Notes under the pieces: generated by a model
The model's input: the letters and a program-made list of their open reading frames with translations, nothing else
Database searches by the model: none
What the model was told of the DNA's origin: nothing
Made by a program: the position numbers and the translations under genes
Shown here: one piece after another, positions 17,580 to 25,454 of the stretch
How positions within the stretch are numbered: the first letter of the stretch is position 1
Layout of the letters: every line of letters starts with the position of its first letter
Origin: Meiothermus hypogaeus
GTDB lineage: Bacteria; Deinococcota; Deinococci; Deinococcales; Thermaceae
Assembly: GCF_003574035.1 (NCBI RefSeq)
Contig: NZ_QWKY01000033.1
Coordinates: 1 to 35,629, forward strand
Reading direction: 5' to 3'
Length of the DNA stretch: 35,629 nucleotides

Positions 17580-19055
17580 ATGAAACCCGTCGGTATTGGT
17601 ATGGATCTGGGCACCAGTGGGCTCAAGGCCATTGCAATAACGGCAGATGGGCAGACCGTCGCTGAAGCCAGCGCAACCTATCCCCTGCTGACCCCCAGGC
17701 CCGGCTGGACAGAACAAAACCCCTCAGACTGGGTAGAGGCTGCCCACCAGGTATTGGGCGAGCTGGCGCAGAAGCTACAACAGGGAAACTGGGAGCCAGT
17801 AGCCATCGGGCTTTCAGGCCAGATGCACGGGGCTACCTTTCTGGACAAGCAAGACCAGGTGGTGCGCCCTGCCCCGCTCTGGAACGACCAGCGTACCGCA
17901 CAGGCCTGCGCGGAGATCGAGGCAGCCATTCCACGTCGAGACCTCATCCAGCGCACCGGCAATCCCGCCGTGACAGGCTTTCAGCTTCCCAAGCTGGTCT
18001 GGCTGCGACAGGCCGAACCGGAGCATTTCGCCCAAACTGCCCATGTGCTGCTGCCCAAGGATTATCTGGCCTACGTTCTGACCGGTCAGATGGCCACCGA
18101 ACCTTCAGATGCATCGGGAATAGGGGCTCTGAATTTGGGCTTGCAAGATTGGGATACCGAGATTATTCAAGCCTTAGGGCTTAATCCGGCGCTGTTTCCG
18201 CCGGTTATTCCTTCGCATGGGGTGGTCGGTTCCCTCAAAGCAGAGTGGGCCCAGGCCCTGGGTTTACCCCAGGGCCTGCCGGTGGTGGCAGGAGCCGGGG
18301 ACAATGCCGGCGCCGCTATTGGATTGGGCCTTTCCAGCGCACGCCCCGGACGGGGCAGCGTGAGCCTCGGCACCAGCGGGGTGATCTTCGTACCTACCCA
18401 GAAGCCCACCCCCGATCCCGAAGGCCGCATCCATCTGTTTTGCCATGCGGATGGTGGTTACCACTTCCTGGGGGTGACCCTGGCAGCGGCAGGCAGTTTG
18501 CAATGGTATCGGGACAAACTGGCTCCTGGTGTGAGTTTTGAAGAGTTGATGGAGGAAGCCCAAAGCGTGCCGCCCGGGAGTGATGGCGTGGTCTTCATGC
18601 CCTATCTGGCTGGGGAACGCAGCCCCTACCTTGACCCCGATTTACGGGGAGCCTGGCTGGGACTGAGCCTGGCGCATGGACGCGGGCATCTGACAAGGGC
18701 CCTGCTCGAGGGGGTAGCCTTTAGTTTGCGGGACGTGCTGGAGGTAATGCAGCCCTTGGTCAGGATAGACCGGCTGCTGGCCATTGGTGGGGGGGCCCGC
18801 TCCGATTTCTGGCTTTCAATTGTGGGCAGTGCATTGGCCCTGCCATTGGCCCGCACCCCCATCGAAGAAGGCCCAGCCCGTGGGGCCGCCATTTTGGGGC
18901 TGGTGGGGGCCGGCCTGTACACAAGCGTTGACGAAGCCATTAGCGCCACCGCTCCTCAGGACTCCGAGATTGGCGCAACCGCCACCAACAGCCAGCCCTT
19001 GCTGGAACGCTATCGCAGGGGGCTGCAGGCAGTTCAAGGTTTCAAGGGAAAGTGA
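17580..19055 (+). CDS. xylB: Xylulokinase (FGGY carbohydrate kinase)
   Basis: The 491-residue kinase phosphorylates D-xylulose to xylulose 5-phosphate, feeding the pentose phosphate pathway. The N-terminal [14 protein letters not shown] (Asp9) is the ATPase phosphate-1 loop. [14 protein letters not shown] (residues 77-89) is the xylulokinase substrate signature, and the catalytic base is Asp241 in [14 protein letters not shown]. The second FGGY signature region appears as [25 protein letters not shown] and the adenosine loop as [15 protein letters not shown]. Length and motif set match XylB better than glycerol or gluconate kinases. No xylA or xylose transporter gene is next to it. It is probably transcribed alone from a leaderless promoter. 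Confidence 0.92.
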   Translation: MKPVGIGMDLGTSGLKAIAITADGQTVAEASATYPLLTPRPGWTEQNPSDWVEAAHQVLGELAQKLQQGNWEPVAIGLSGQMHGATFLDKQDQVVRPAPLWNDQRTAQACAEIEAAIPRRDLIQRTGNPAVTGFQLPKLVWLRQAEPEHFAQTAHVLLPKDYLAYVLTGQMATEPSDASGIGALNLGLQDWDTEIIQALGLNPALFPPVIPSHGVVGSLKAEWAQALGLPQGLPVVAGAGDNAGAAIGLGLSSARPGRGSVSLGTSGVIFVPTQKPTPDPEGRIHLFCHADGGYHFLGVTLAAAGSLQWYRDKLAPGVSFEELMEEAQSVPPGSDGVVFMPYLAGERSPYLDPDLRGAWLGLSLAHGRGHLTRALLEGVAFSLRDVLEVMQPLVRIDRLLAIGGGARSDFWLSIVGSALALPLARTPIEEGPARGAAILGLVGAGLYTSVDEAISATAPQDSEIGATATNSQPLLERYRRGLQAVQGFKGK

Positions 19056-19285
19056 CTTCCGTAACGTGACCCAGGCATTACGGCACACCTAAAGAAATGC
19101 TAAACTCCAGGGGTTGGTATTTGCACTAGCATTAAAGCTGGAATTGCCTTGTATTGAACCCGATTGCAGGCTTATGGAGCACCACTTGATCTCGAGAACC
19201 GCACCAACACCGCCCCATCAGGTTAAAATGCCCTTTACCGGAATCCCATGCGCCTGTTCGGGTAGCCTTGCATAGTGGTGTGACG

Positions 19286-19645
19286 ATGCGCAGTCTCCTA
19301 TTGGCCTTTGTATTGGCGCTTGCGCCACTGCCCGATCTCCCCTATATCCCTTCAGGCAGTGAGATCCGGGTGGTGTCCCCCGATTTGCTCACGGTGTATG
19401 TGGTCTGGCAGGTAGATGAACGCAACCTGGTTTTACAAAGCAAGCTGCCCGCACCGGCCAACCGAGAGGTTCGGGTGCTGTTCCGGGTGGATGGGGGCTA
19501 CCGTGCTCCGTACAATGGAATCACCACCCCCCGCGGAGATATTTCACTCATGATCCAAGGAGAACGTGTTAGCCTGAACGAGCTTTTGACCCGCACATAC
19601 CGCTTGAATCTGCCCAATGGGCGTGTCTTGCCGGAGGTTCGATGA
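19286..19645 (+). CDS. Small exported protein upstream of a two-component system
   Basis: The 119-residue protein starts with a hydrophobic signal-like segment (MRSLLLAFVLALAPLPDLPYIP) with no lipobox, so it is probably periplasmic or membrane-anchored. The remainder is predicted beta-rich (SEIRVVSPDLLTVYVVWQVDERNLVLQSKL, REVRVLFRVDGGYRAPYNG) and ends in TYRLNLPNGRVLPEVR. The family is not recognised. The ATG at 19286 is chosen because the signal segment begins there; the frame opens at a TTG at 19268. The stop overlaps the response-regulator ATG (ATGA), so the three genes form an operon. A role as an accessory sensor for the kinase is possible but unproven. Confidence 0.65.
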   Translation: MRSLLLAFVLALAPLPDLPYIPSGSEIRVVSPDLLTVYVVWQVDERNLVLQSKLPAPANREVRVLFRVDGGYRAPYNGITTPRGDISLMIQGERVSLNELLTRTYRLNLPNGRVLPEVR

Positions 19646-20316
19646 AACGCATTCTGCTGATTGAAGACGACCCTGAGATCGCCCACCTCTTGCAGCTCGA
19701 GCTCGGCGAAGCTGGCTACGCCGTGGACTGGGCCTCGGGCGGCATGTCGGGCCTGGTGCGCCTGCGCGAGGCAGTGCCCGATCTAGTGATTCTCGACCTG
19801 GGCTTGCCCGACCTGGATGGCGGCGAAGTAGCCCGCCGCATACGGGCCGGCTACGAAGTGCCCATCATCGTCCTGACCGCTGCCGATGCGGTCGAGCGCA
19901 AGGTGAGCCTGCTCTCGGACGGCGCCGATGACTATATCGTCAAGCCCTTTCATACCGCAGAGCTGCTGGCTCGCATCCAAGTACAGCTGCGCCACCGCGA
20001 AGGGGGCGAGCAGGTCAGCGTGGGGGGCCTGGAAGTGCATTTAGCTAAACGCCAGGTACTCTACGACGGGCAGGAACTACGCCTCTCGCCCAAGGAGTTC
20101 GAGTTGCTCTCGCTTCTGGTGAGCCGCGCCGGCAAGGTGTTCAGCCGCCAGGAGATTGAGGAGCACCTGTGGGGAAGGCAGCTCGAGCGCGACTCCAATG
20201 TGGTAGACGTCCACATTGCCAACCTGCGCTCCAAGCTGCGCGAAGCCGGCGCCTATGGCTACCTGCGTACCGTGCGCGGGGTGGGTTACGCCCTGCGCCA
20301 GCGCGAAGCCGAGTGA
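19642..20316 (+). CDS. OmpR/PhoB-family response regulator
   Basis: The 224-residue regulator has an N-terminal receiver domain with the acidic pair Asp9/Asp10 (LLIEDDPEI), phosphorylation site Asp52 (VILDLGLPDLDGG), Thr79 (IIVLTAADA) and Lys101 (DYIVKPF). The C-terminal winged-helix domain includes LSPKEFELLSLLVSRAGKVFSRQEIEEHLWG and NVVDVHIANLRSKLREAG...LRTVRGVGYAL, the PhoB/OmpR DNA-binding signature. Its start overlaps the upstream small exported-protein gene by 4 bases. The cognate kinase gene follows after a 92-base gap that contains a long inverted repeat. The target genes cannot be told from the sequence. Confidence 0.93.
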   Translation: MKRILLIEDDPEIAHLLQLELGEAGYAVDWASGGMSGLVRLREAVPDLVILDLGLPDLDGGEVARRIRAGYEVPIIVLTAADAVERKVSLLSDGADDYIVKPFHTAELLARIQVQLRHREGGEQVSVGGLEVHLAKRQVLYDGQELRLSPKEFELLSLLVSRAGKVFSRQEIEEHLWGRQLERDSNVVDVHIANLRSKLREAGAYGYLRTVRGVGYALRQREAE

Positions 20317-20337
20317 ACACCTAGCCCCACACCGAGG

Positions 20338-20387
20338 GCCCAGGGTATAGCCCCTCAAACCACCTGAACCGGCTCTCTACCCTGGGC
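20338..20387. repeat. 10-bp inverted repeat between response regulator and kinase
   Basis: GCCCAGGGTA (20338-20347) is exactly complementary to TACCCTGGGC (20378-20387), with a 30-base loop. No T-run follows. In mRNA it could form a hairpin just before the kinase start and lower kinase output relative to the regulator. Confidence 0.5.
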
Positions 20388-20408
20388 GCCTGAACCCCAA
20401 GACGGCTT

Positions 20409-21770
20409 ATGTCCTTCCGCACCCGACTGATCCTGGCCTATACGATCCTGTGGGTGCTGATTCTGGCCCTGACCCTGACGATTGCCGTCTACAGCATCAA
20501 TTTTGGTCTGTACGGGCAGGTCGAACGTACCCTGTTGCGCTATGTGAACGAGGTGGCCCAGCTCTACGCCTCGGGCCGCGCTGGGGAGATTAGCCTGCCC
20601 CGCTCCGGTCCGGTGAGCGTGAGCTTTTACAGTTCGGGCGGGCAGCTCCTGATTGCACCCACACCCGACTTTGAACAGAAAGTGCCCAAAAACTTTATCC
20701 GCGCAGCCAGCAGCACCGCCAAACCCTATTACGCGCCCAGCTTCATGGCTGCCTATCAGGAAATTCCGGGGGCAGTGGTGGTGGTCAGCCAGGATACCCG
20801 CTACATTGAGAGCATCTCGGTTACGGTTCGCAATACCCTGGTGCAGGGCATGGCCTTTTTGTTGCCCCTGGGAGCCCTTCTGATTGTGCTGGCGGCTCGT
20901 CTTTCGCTCATTCCGCTGCACCGGGCGGCCTCGGAGGTAGACAAGCGCGGCCCGCACAACCTCGAGCCCATCCACTACACCGGCCCCAAGGACGACCTGG
21001 GGCTGATGGTGGAGAAGGTCAACGACCTGCTGAGCGAGCTGCGCGAGGCCCAGGCCCGCGAACGGGCCTTTCTGGCCGAGGTCTCGCACGAGCTGCGCAC
21101 CCCCCTGACCTCGCTGAACGGCTACCTCGAGCGCCTCAGTCGCAACCCCGACGATGCCGAGATGCTCGAGCGGGCCCGCAAAATTGCCGCCCATACCGCC
21201 CGCATGGTGCAAGACCTGCTGGCCCTGGCCCGGGGCGAGGCCGAGCGCAGCGTGAATGCCCACATCGTCAACCTGGGCGATCTGCTGCGCCAGGCCGTGG
21301 GCGAGTATCCCGGCGTAGTGCTCAAGATGCCCGCCGAGTTTCCCGAGGTACTGGGCGACCCCGACCGCCTCTTGCAACTGGCCCGCAACCTGATTGCCAA
21401 CGCCGTGCGGGCTGCCGGTGCCCCGGAAAAGGTGCAGGTGCGGGTCTGGATGGTCAAGGAACCCACCGACAACCCCCCCGACCCCTACGAGTCCGCCGAC
21501 GAGCTTCGCACCACCTCCACCCCCGAGATGAAACCGCCCAAGCAGCCCTGGGCCGCCTTTGCCATTGTGGACCGCGGGCCGGGCATCGCCCCCGAGGTGC
21601 TGCCCCGGCTCTTCACGCGGTTTGCCCGGGGGCCCGAGGGCGGCACCGGGCTGGGGCTGGCCATTGCCAAGCAGATTGCCGAAGCCCACGGGGGCGAGAT
21701 TCGGGTCGCCAGCCGACCCGGCGAGACCCGCTTCACGGTGTTTTTGCCGCTCTTGCTGGAAGAGGAGTAG
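20409..21770 (+). CDS. Membrane sensor histidine kinase
   Basis: The 453-residue kinase has two membrane segments (about 8-30 and 148-168) flanking a periplasmic sensor domain of about 115 residues. A HAMP-like linker follows (SLIPLHRAASEVDKRG...). The phospho-acceptor His227 lies in FLAEVSHELRTPLTSLNGYLERL. ATP-binding motifs are the N box (ARNLIANAVRAAG, N327/N331), G1 DRGPGIAPE and G2 GGTGLGLAIAKQIAEAHGG. An unusual insert of about 30 residues rich in Pro, Asp and Glu (about 351-380) separates the N box from G1. No ribosome-binding site is evident before the ATG. It should phosphorylate the response regulator encoded just upstream. Confidence 0.92.
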   Translation: MSFRTRLILAYTILWVLILALTLTIAVYSINFGLYGQVERTLLRYVNEVAQLYASGRAGEISLPRSGPVSVSFYSSGGQLLIAPTPDFEQKVPKNFIRAASSTAKPYYAPSFMAAYQEIPGAVVVVSQDTRYIESISVTVRNTLVQGMAFLLPLGALLIVLAARLSLIPLHRAASEVDKRGPHNLEPIHYTGPKDDLGLMVEKVNDLLSELREAQARERAFLAEVSHELRTPLTSLNGYLERLSRNPDDAEMLERARKIAAHTARMVQDLLALARGEAERSVNAHIVNLGDLLRQAVGEYPGVVLKMPAEFPEVLGDPDRLLQLARNLIANAVRAAGAPEKVQVRVWMVKEPTDNPPDPYESADELRTTSTPEMKPPKQPWAAFAIVDRGPGIAPEVLPRLFTRFARGPEGGTGLGLAIAKQIAEAHGGEIRVASRPGETRFTVFLPLLLEEE

Positions 21771-21792
21771 GTATCCCTTGCGTTAGCTTGGT

Positions 21793-21821
21793 TTGTCTTC
21801 TTTGTCAAACTTTCGTATGCT
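21793..21821 (+). promoter_or_regulatory. Leaderless promoter of the DeoR-family gene with repeated CTTTCG
   Basis: TTGTCT (21793-21798) and TATGCT (21816-21821) have a 17-base spacer. The -10 box ends 6 bases before the ATG at 21828, so the mRNA should begin at the start codon. CTTTCG occurs twice, at 21810-21815 and 21820-21825, exactly 10 bases apart and overlapping the -10 box. Such a direct repeat on one face of the helix would suit autoregulation by the DeoR-type protein. Confidence 0.55.
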
Positions 21822-21827
21822 TTCGAT

Positions 21828-22610
21828 ATGCCCTCCCTCGAGGCCACCTTTCGCCATCAGGAAATCCTGGAGATGCTGCGCCGCGATGGCCGATTGCAGG
21901 TGCGCCAGTTGGCCGAACACTTCGGGGTTTCCACCGTTACCATCCGCACCGACCTGGAATACCTGGAGCAACAGAGCTTGCTGCGCCGCACCCGGGGGGG
22001 CGCAGTTCCGGCAGAGACCAAACGCTTTGAGCTGCCCCTGGAAGAAACCCGGCAGGTTCACGCGCGCGAAAAAGAGAGCATTGGCGGCTATGCTGCTGGT
22101 CTGGTACGCGATGGCGAAACCATCATTTTGGATGTGGGCAGCACCACCACCGAACTGGCCAAGGCCCTCTCGCCCTCGCTACGGAACGTGGTAGTGATTA
22201 CCAGTGGCCTCAACATTGCCCTGCTGCTGGAGTCGCACCCGGGCATTACCGTCATCGTTACCGGAGGTACCCTCAGGCCCTTGCAGCACTCGCTGGTTAA
22301 CCCCTATGGCAGCTTGCTTCTGCGTGAAATCAACGCCGACAAGGTTTTTCTGGGCTGCAACGGGGTGCACCCCGATAAGGGCTTCACCAACACCAATCTG
22401 CAAGAAGCAGAGATTAAGCGGGCCATGATGGAAGCCGCCCGCGAGACCATCGTGCTGGCCGACCACAGCAAAATCATGCAGGTGGCCGCAGCGCGTATTG
22501 GGCCGCTGGGGGCAGCCGACCTGCTCATCACCGACTCCAAAGCAAAAAAAGAAGATCTCGAGGCCCTGCGCAACAAGGGGCTCGAGGTGGCGGTGGCCCG
22601 CCGTATCTGA
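21828..22610 (+). CDS. DeoR-family transcriptional regulator of the galactoside cluster
   Basis: The 260-residue repressor-type protein has an N-terminal helix-turn-helix with the DeoR signature (RHQEILEMLRRDGRLQVRQLAEHFGVSTVTIRTDLEYLEQQSLLRRTRGGAV, about residues 8-60). The sugar-phosphate-sensing domain follows, with ILDVGSTTTELAKAL, VVITSGLNIALLL, VIVTGGTLRPLQHSLV and ADKVFLGCNGVHPDKGFTNTNLQEAEIKRAMM. DeoR proteins of this type normally respond to phosphorylated sugar intermediates. It is the first gene before a galactoside transporter and galactosidase set on the same strand, so galactose 1-phosphate or tagatose-type phosphates are plausible effectors; this is inference. The transcript is probably leaderless. 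Confidence 0.9.
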   Translation: MPSLEATFRHQEILEMLRRDGRLQVRQLAEHFGVSTVTIRTDLEYLEQQSLLRRTRGGAVPAETKRFELPLEETRQVHAREKESIGGYAAGLVRDGETIILDVGSTTTELAKALSPSLRNVVVITSGLNIALLLESHPGITVIVTGGTLRPLQHSLVNPYGSLLLREINADKVFLGCNGVHPDKGFTNTNLQEAEIKRAMMEAARETIVLADHSKIMQVAAARIGPLGAADLLITDSKAKKEDLEALRNKGLEVAVARRI

Positions 22611-22647
22611 ACCCTTTTTCGAAAGTTTACGCAAACGTTCATAACTA

Positions 22648-22676
22648 TTGACAAGTTCAAAGTGTTCCCGATAAAC
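22648..22676 (+). promoter_or_regulatory. Promoter of the sugar-binding protein gene with operator-like sequences
   Basis: A consensus TTGACA (22648-22653) is followed after 17 bases by ATAAAC (22671-22676), or after 16 by GATAAA. The transcript would have a leader of about 105 bases. Just upstream lie the palindrome TTTCGAAA (22617-22624), related to the CTTTCG pair in the DeoR promoter, and GCAAACGTT (22631-22639), which resembles half or more of a LacI-family operator. AAGGAGG precedes the ATG at 22789. Confidence 0.6.
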
Positions 22677-22788
22677 TCCCCTTGAACCTTGACGGGGAAA
22701 CGAAACCGCTTCGTCCATACGCGGGCCAGGCACTGCCCTGTCCTATGCGCCGGAGCCCCGGAAAAGGCGGGTATCTAAGGAGGAATAC

Positions 22789-24078
22789 ATGAAACGTCTA
22801 CTGGTTTTAGGTGCGGCCCTGGCCCTCTCGGTGGCCTCGGCCCAGATGCAGGGGAACCCCAACCTGCGCGGCGAGATTACCGTGTGGAGCTGGGACATCG
22901 CCGCCAAGGCCCTGGAAGCCAACATCCCCGGCTTTAACAAGCTCTTCCCCAATGTTAAGGTCACGGTGCTCGACATCGGCAACCAGGCCACCTACGACCG
23001 CGGCCTGGCCGGCTGTGCGGCGGGCGGCGGCGACCTGCCCGACGTATACTCCATCGAAAACAACGAAGCTGAGGTGTTCTGGGCCCGCTTCCCCAACTGC
23101 TTCACCGACATGAACACCCTGCAACCCGCGGCCTCGACCCTGCGCAACCAGTTCCCCGCCTTCAAGTGGACCGAACTGACCGTGGGCAACAAGGTCTTCG
23201 CCATGCCCTGGGACTCCGGCCCGGTGGTGATGTTCTACCGGCGCGACATCTATAGCCAGGCTGGGGTCAACCCCGCCACCATCCGCACCTGGGACGACTT
23301 CATCGCCGCAGGCCGCCGCATTGCCCAGGCCACCAACAACCGCGTCAAGGTGGGGGTCATTGCCAACGGCCAGGACGACGAGTGGTTCCGCATGCTGGCC
23401 AACCAGAACGGCTGCTTCTACTTCAACAACGAGGCCAACGCTGTAACGGTCAACCAGCCCGGCTGTGTAACCGCCCTCGAGACGGTCAAAAAACTCATTG
23501 ACGCCGGAGTCGTGATGCAGGGTGGCTGGAACGAGCAAATCCAGGCCTTCAAGGCCGGTACCGTAGCCACCAGCATGTTCGGCGCATGGTACGAAGGTAC
23601 CATCCGCTCCAACGCCCCCGACCAGAGCGGCAAGTGGGGTGTCTACCCCATGCCTGCTTCGCGGGCTGGCGGCGTGCGTGCGGCTAACCTGGGCGGCTCG
23701 GCGCTGGCCATTCCGGCCTCCTCGCGCAACAAGGAAGCGGCCTGGGCTTTCGTCCGCTATGCCCTGGGCACCACCGAAGGCCAGGTGACCATGCTCAAGG
23801 AATTCGGGCTGGTACCCTCGCTCCTGGCCGCCACCCGCGACCCCTATGTGGCCCAACCCCAGCCCTACTGGGGCAACCAGCGCATCTGGCAGGTCATCCT
23901 GGGCACCCTGGGCAATGTGCCTGCGGCCCGCGGCACCCAGTTCTTCCAGGAAGCCCGCGCCATCATGGTCAAGACCCAGGCCGACTATGTGGCCGGGCGC
24001 TTCCCCAATGCCAAGGCGGCCCTCGACGCCGCCGCCCAGCAAATCTCGCAGGCCACCGGTCTGCCCATCGCACGCTAA
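22789..24078 (+). CDS. ABC transporter sugar-binding protein, galactoside type
   Basis: The 429-residue protein carries a signal peptide (MKRLLVLGAALALSVASA, cut before Gln19) without a lipobox cysteine. The mature part is a family-1 binding protein: GEITVWSWDIAAKALEANIPGFNKLFPNVKVTVLDIG, DLPDVYSIENNEAEVFW, VFAMPWDSGPVVMFYRRDIYSQAGV, and FGAWYEGTIRS. It should capture an oligosaccharide outside the membrane and pass it to the two permeases encoded downstream. The galactosidase genes behind them suggest alpha- or beta-galactosides (lactose, melibiose or raffinose type). The start follows AAGGAGG at ideal distance. It is separated from the permeases by a very stable hairpin and a 42-bp tandem array. 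Confidence 0.92.
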   Translation: MKRLLVLGAALALSVASAQMQGNPNLRGEITVWSWDIAAKALEANIPGFNKLFPNVKVTVLDIGNQATYDRGLAGCAAGGGDLPDVYSIENNEAEVFWARFPNCFTDMNTLQPAASTLRNQFPAFKWTELTVGNKVFAMPWDSGPVVMFYRRDIYSQAGVNPATIRTWDDFIAAGRRIAQATNNRVKVGVIANGQDDEWFRMLANQNGCFYFNNEANAVTVNQPGCVTALETVKKLIDAGVVMQGGWNEQIQAFKAGTVATSMFGAWYEGTIRSNAPDQSGKWGVYPMPASRAGGVRAANLGGSALAIPASSRNKEAAWAFVRYALGTTEGQVTMLKEFGLVPSLLAATRDPYVAQPQPYWGNQRIWQVILGTLGNVPAARGTQFFQEARAIMVKTQADYVAGRFPNAKAALDAAAQQISQATGLPIAR

Positions 24079-24087
24079 ACGTTTTGT

Positions 24088-24122
24088 GGGGGGTGGGGGC
24101 AACCTCACCCCCCCCGACTTTT
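24088..24122 (+). terminator. Strong hairpin after the binding-protein gene (attenuating terminator)
   Basis: GGGGGGTGGGG (24088-24098) pairs with CCTCACCCCCC (24103-24113): 11 pairs, one a G-U wobble, closed by a GCAA tetraloop. A short T-run (24119-24122) follows. Hairpins at this place in sugar ABC operons protect the upstream mRNA and let only part of transcription through, giving more binding protein than permease. Confidence 0.7.
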
Positions 24123-24183
24123 ACAACAGCAGAATCCCTTTGGAGCATCCCGTGAGATGCAATCTATCAACCAGACCTTTGGC

Positions 24184-24615
24184 CGGGAGGAAGCCGCGTA
24201 CCGCTCGGCAACACCTACTGCTGTACGGGAGGAAGCCGCGTACCGCTCGGCAACACCTACTGCTGTACGGGAGGAAGCCGCGTACCGCTCGGCAACACCT
24301 ACTGCCGTACGGGAGGAAGCCGCGTACCGCTCGGCAACACCTACTGCCGTACGGGAGGAAGCCGCGTACCGCTCGGCAACACCTACTGCCGTACGGGAGG
24401 AAGCCGCGTACCGCTCGGCAACACCTACTGCCGTACGGGAGGAAGCCGCGTACCGCTCGGCAACACCTACTGCCGTACGGGAGGAAGCCGCGTACCGCTC
24501 GGCAACACCTACTGCCGTACGGGAGGAAGCCGCGTACCGCTCGGCAACACCTACTGCCGTACGGGAGGAAGCCGTGTACCGCTCGGCAACACCTACTGCT
24601 GTACGGGAGGACGCG
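24184..24615 (+). repeat. Tandem array of ten 42-bp repeats ending at the permease start
   Basis: Ten head-to-tail 42-bp units run from 24184 to 24603, followed by a partial unit (24604-24615) that merges into the permease ribosome-binding site. Units 1, 2 and 10 have TGCTGTA where units 3-9 have TGCCGTA; unit 10 also has GTG in place of GCG. Each unit holds the SD-like GGGAGGA and a possible 5-bp hairpin CGGCA/TGCCG around an 8-base loop; the T variant is still a G-U pair in RNA. Because 42 is a multiple of three and the unit has no stop codons, several frames stay open, but none has a credible start or composition. There are no spacers, so it is not a CRISPR array. Confidence 0.95.
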
Positions 24616-25454
24616 TGAAACGTAGCGCGACCCCTTATCTTTTTCTGAGTCCTTACCTGGCGGTTTTCGCCCTGTTCTGGGCCTGGCCAATCCTCGAGTC
24701 GCTGTTGCTCTCGTTCCAGAACACCCGGGTTTTCCCACCGGTGTGGAACCTGAGCGTCAACTGGGGCCGCATCCTGGGCGATGCGGCTTTTTGGGACGCC
24801 CTGCGCAACACGGTGCTGATTCTGGTCATCCAGGTACCTATCATGCTGGCCCTGGCGACCGTGCTGGCAGTTGCACTGAACTCGCAATTGCTGCGGGCCA
24901 GAGGCTTTTTTCGCTTTGCCTTTTTTGCCCCGGTGGTGGTGGGGGCGGTAGCCTACTCGGCAGTGTTTCGCCTACTTTTTAACCAAAACGGCGCCGTTAA
25001 CGCCGCGCTGGGCCTGGATTTGAACTGGATCTTCGACCCCGTGGGCGCCATGGCCGTCATCATCACCACCCTCACCTGGCGCTGGACCGGCTACAACGCC
25101 ATCATCATCCTGGCCGGGCTGCAAAGCATCCCCAAAGACATCTACGAGGCCGCCGAGATTGACGGGGCCAGCCCCTGGCAACAGTTCTGGCGCATTACCG
25201 TGCCCAGCCTGCGCCCGGTGCTCTTGTTTTGCCTGGTGCTTTCCATTATCGGTACCCTGCAGCTCTTCACCGAGCCCTGGCTCATCACCAACGGTGGCCC
25301 CGGCACCGCCACCACCACCCTGGGGGTTTATCTGTATCGCCAGGGCTTCCAGAACATCAACTTTGGCTATGCCTCTACCATCGCCTACGCCATCACCCTG
25401 CTGGCGCTGGTCTTCTCCATCATCCAGCTAAGGCTTTTTGGGAGGGAATCGTGA
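24615..25454 (+). CDS. ABC sugar transporter permease 1 (MalF type)
   Basis: The 279-residue inner-membrane protein has about six hydrophobic helices starting with YLFLSPYLAVFALFWAWPILESLLLSF. The cytoplasmic coupling loop has the EAA signature EAAEIDGASPWQQFWRITVPSLRPVL near residue 178, which contacts the ATPase. It pairs with the second permease to move the sugar delivered by the upstream binding protein. The start is GTG at 24615, behind the GGGAGGA (24605-24611) that ends the tandem array. The stop overlaps the next gene's GTG. No ATPase gene is present, so a shared MalK/MsiK-type ATPase is presumed. Confidence 0.92.
   Translation: MKRSATPYLFLSPYLAVFALFWAWPILESLLLSFQNTRVFPPVWNLSVNWGRILGDAAFWDALRNTVLILVIQVPIMLALATVLAVALNSQLLRARGFFRFAFFAPVVVGAVAYSAVFRLLFNQNGAVNAALGLDLNWIFDPVGAMAVIITTLTWRWTGYNAIIILAGLQSIPKDIYEAAEIDGASPWQQFWRITVPSLRPVLLFCLVLSIIGTLQLFTEPWLITNGGPGTATTTLGVYLYRQGFQNINFGYASTIAYAITLLALVFSIIQLRLFGRES

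Noticed and set aside
19059-19083. CCGTAA/TTACGG inverted repeat after xylB as a terminator
   Set aside because: The stem is only 6 bp with a 13-base loop and no T-run, too weak to call.
20355-21689. Long minus-strand open frame opposite the histidine kinase
   Set aside because: It is a shadow of a high-G+C gene; the plus strand has complete kinase motifs, and the minus product is Gly/His/Gln-rich without family features.
22807-24108. Long minus-strand open frame opposite the sugar-binding protein
   Set aside because: Same reason: the plus strand codes for a full binding protein with signal peptide and ribosome-binding site.
24184-24615. CRISPR array
   Set aside because: The units abut directly with no variable spacers, and no cas genes are present.
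24157-24618. A 153-residue repeat protein (ten 14-residue units) and similar open frames on both strands
   Set aside because: They arise because the 42-bp unit is a multiple of three and lacks stops in several frames. There is no ribosome-binding site or credible start, and the overlap with flanking genes and hairpins argues for non-coding DNA.
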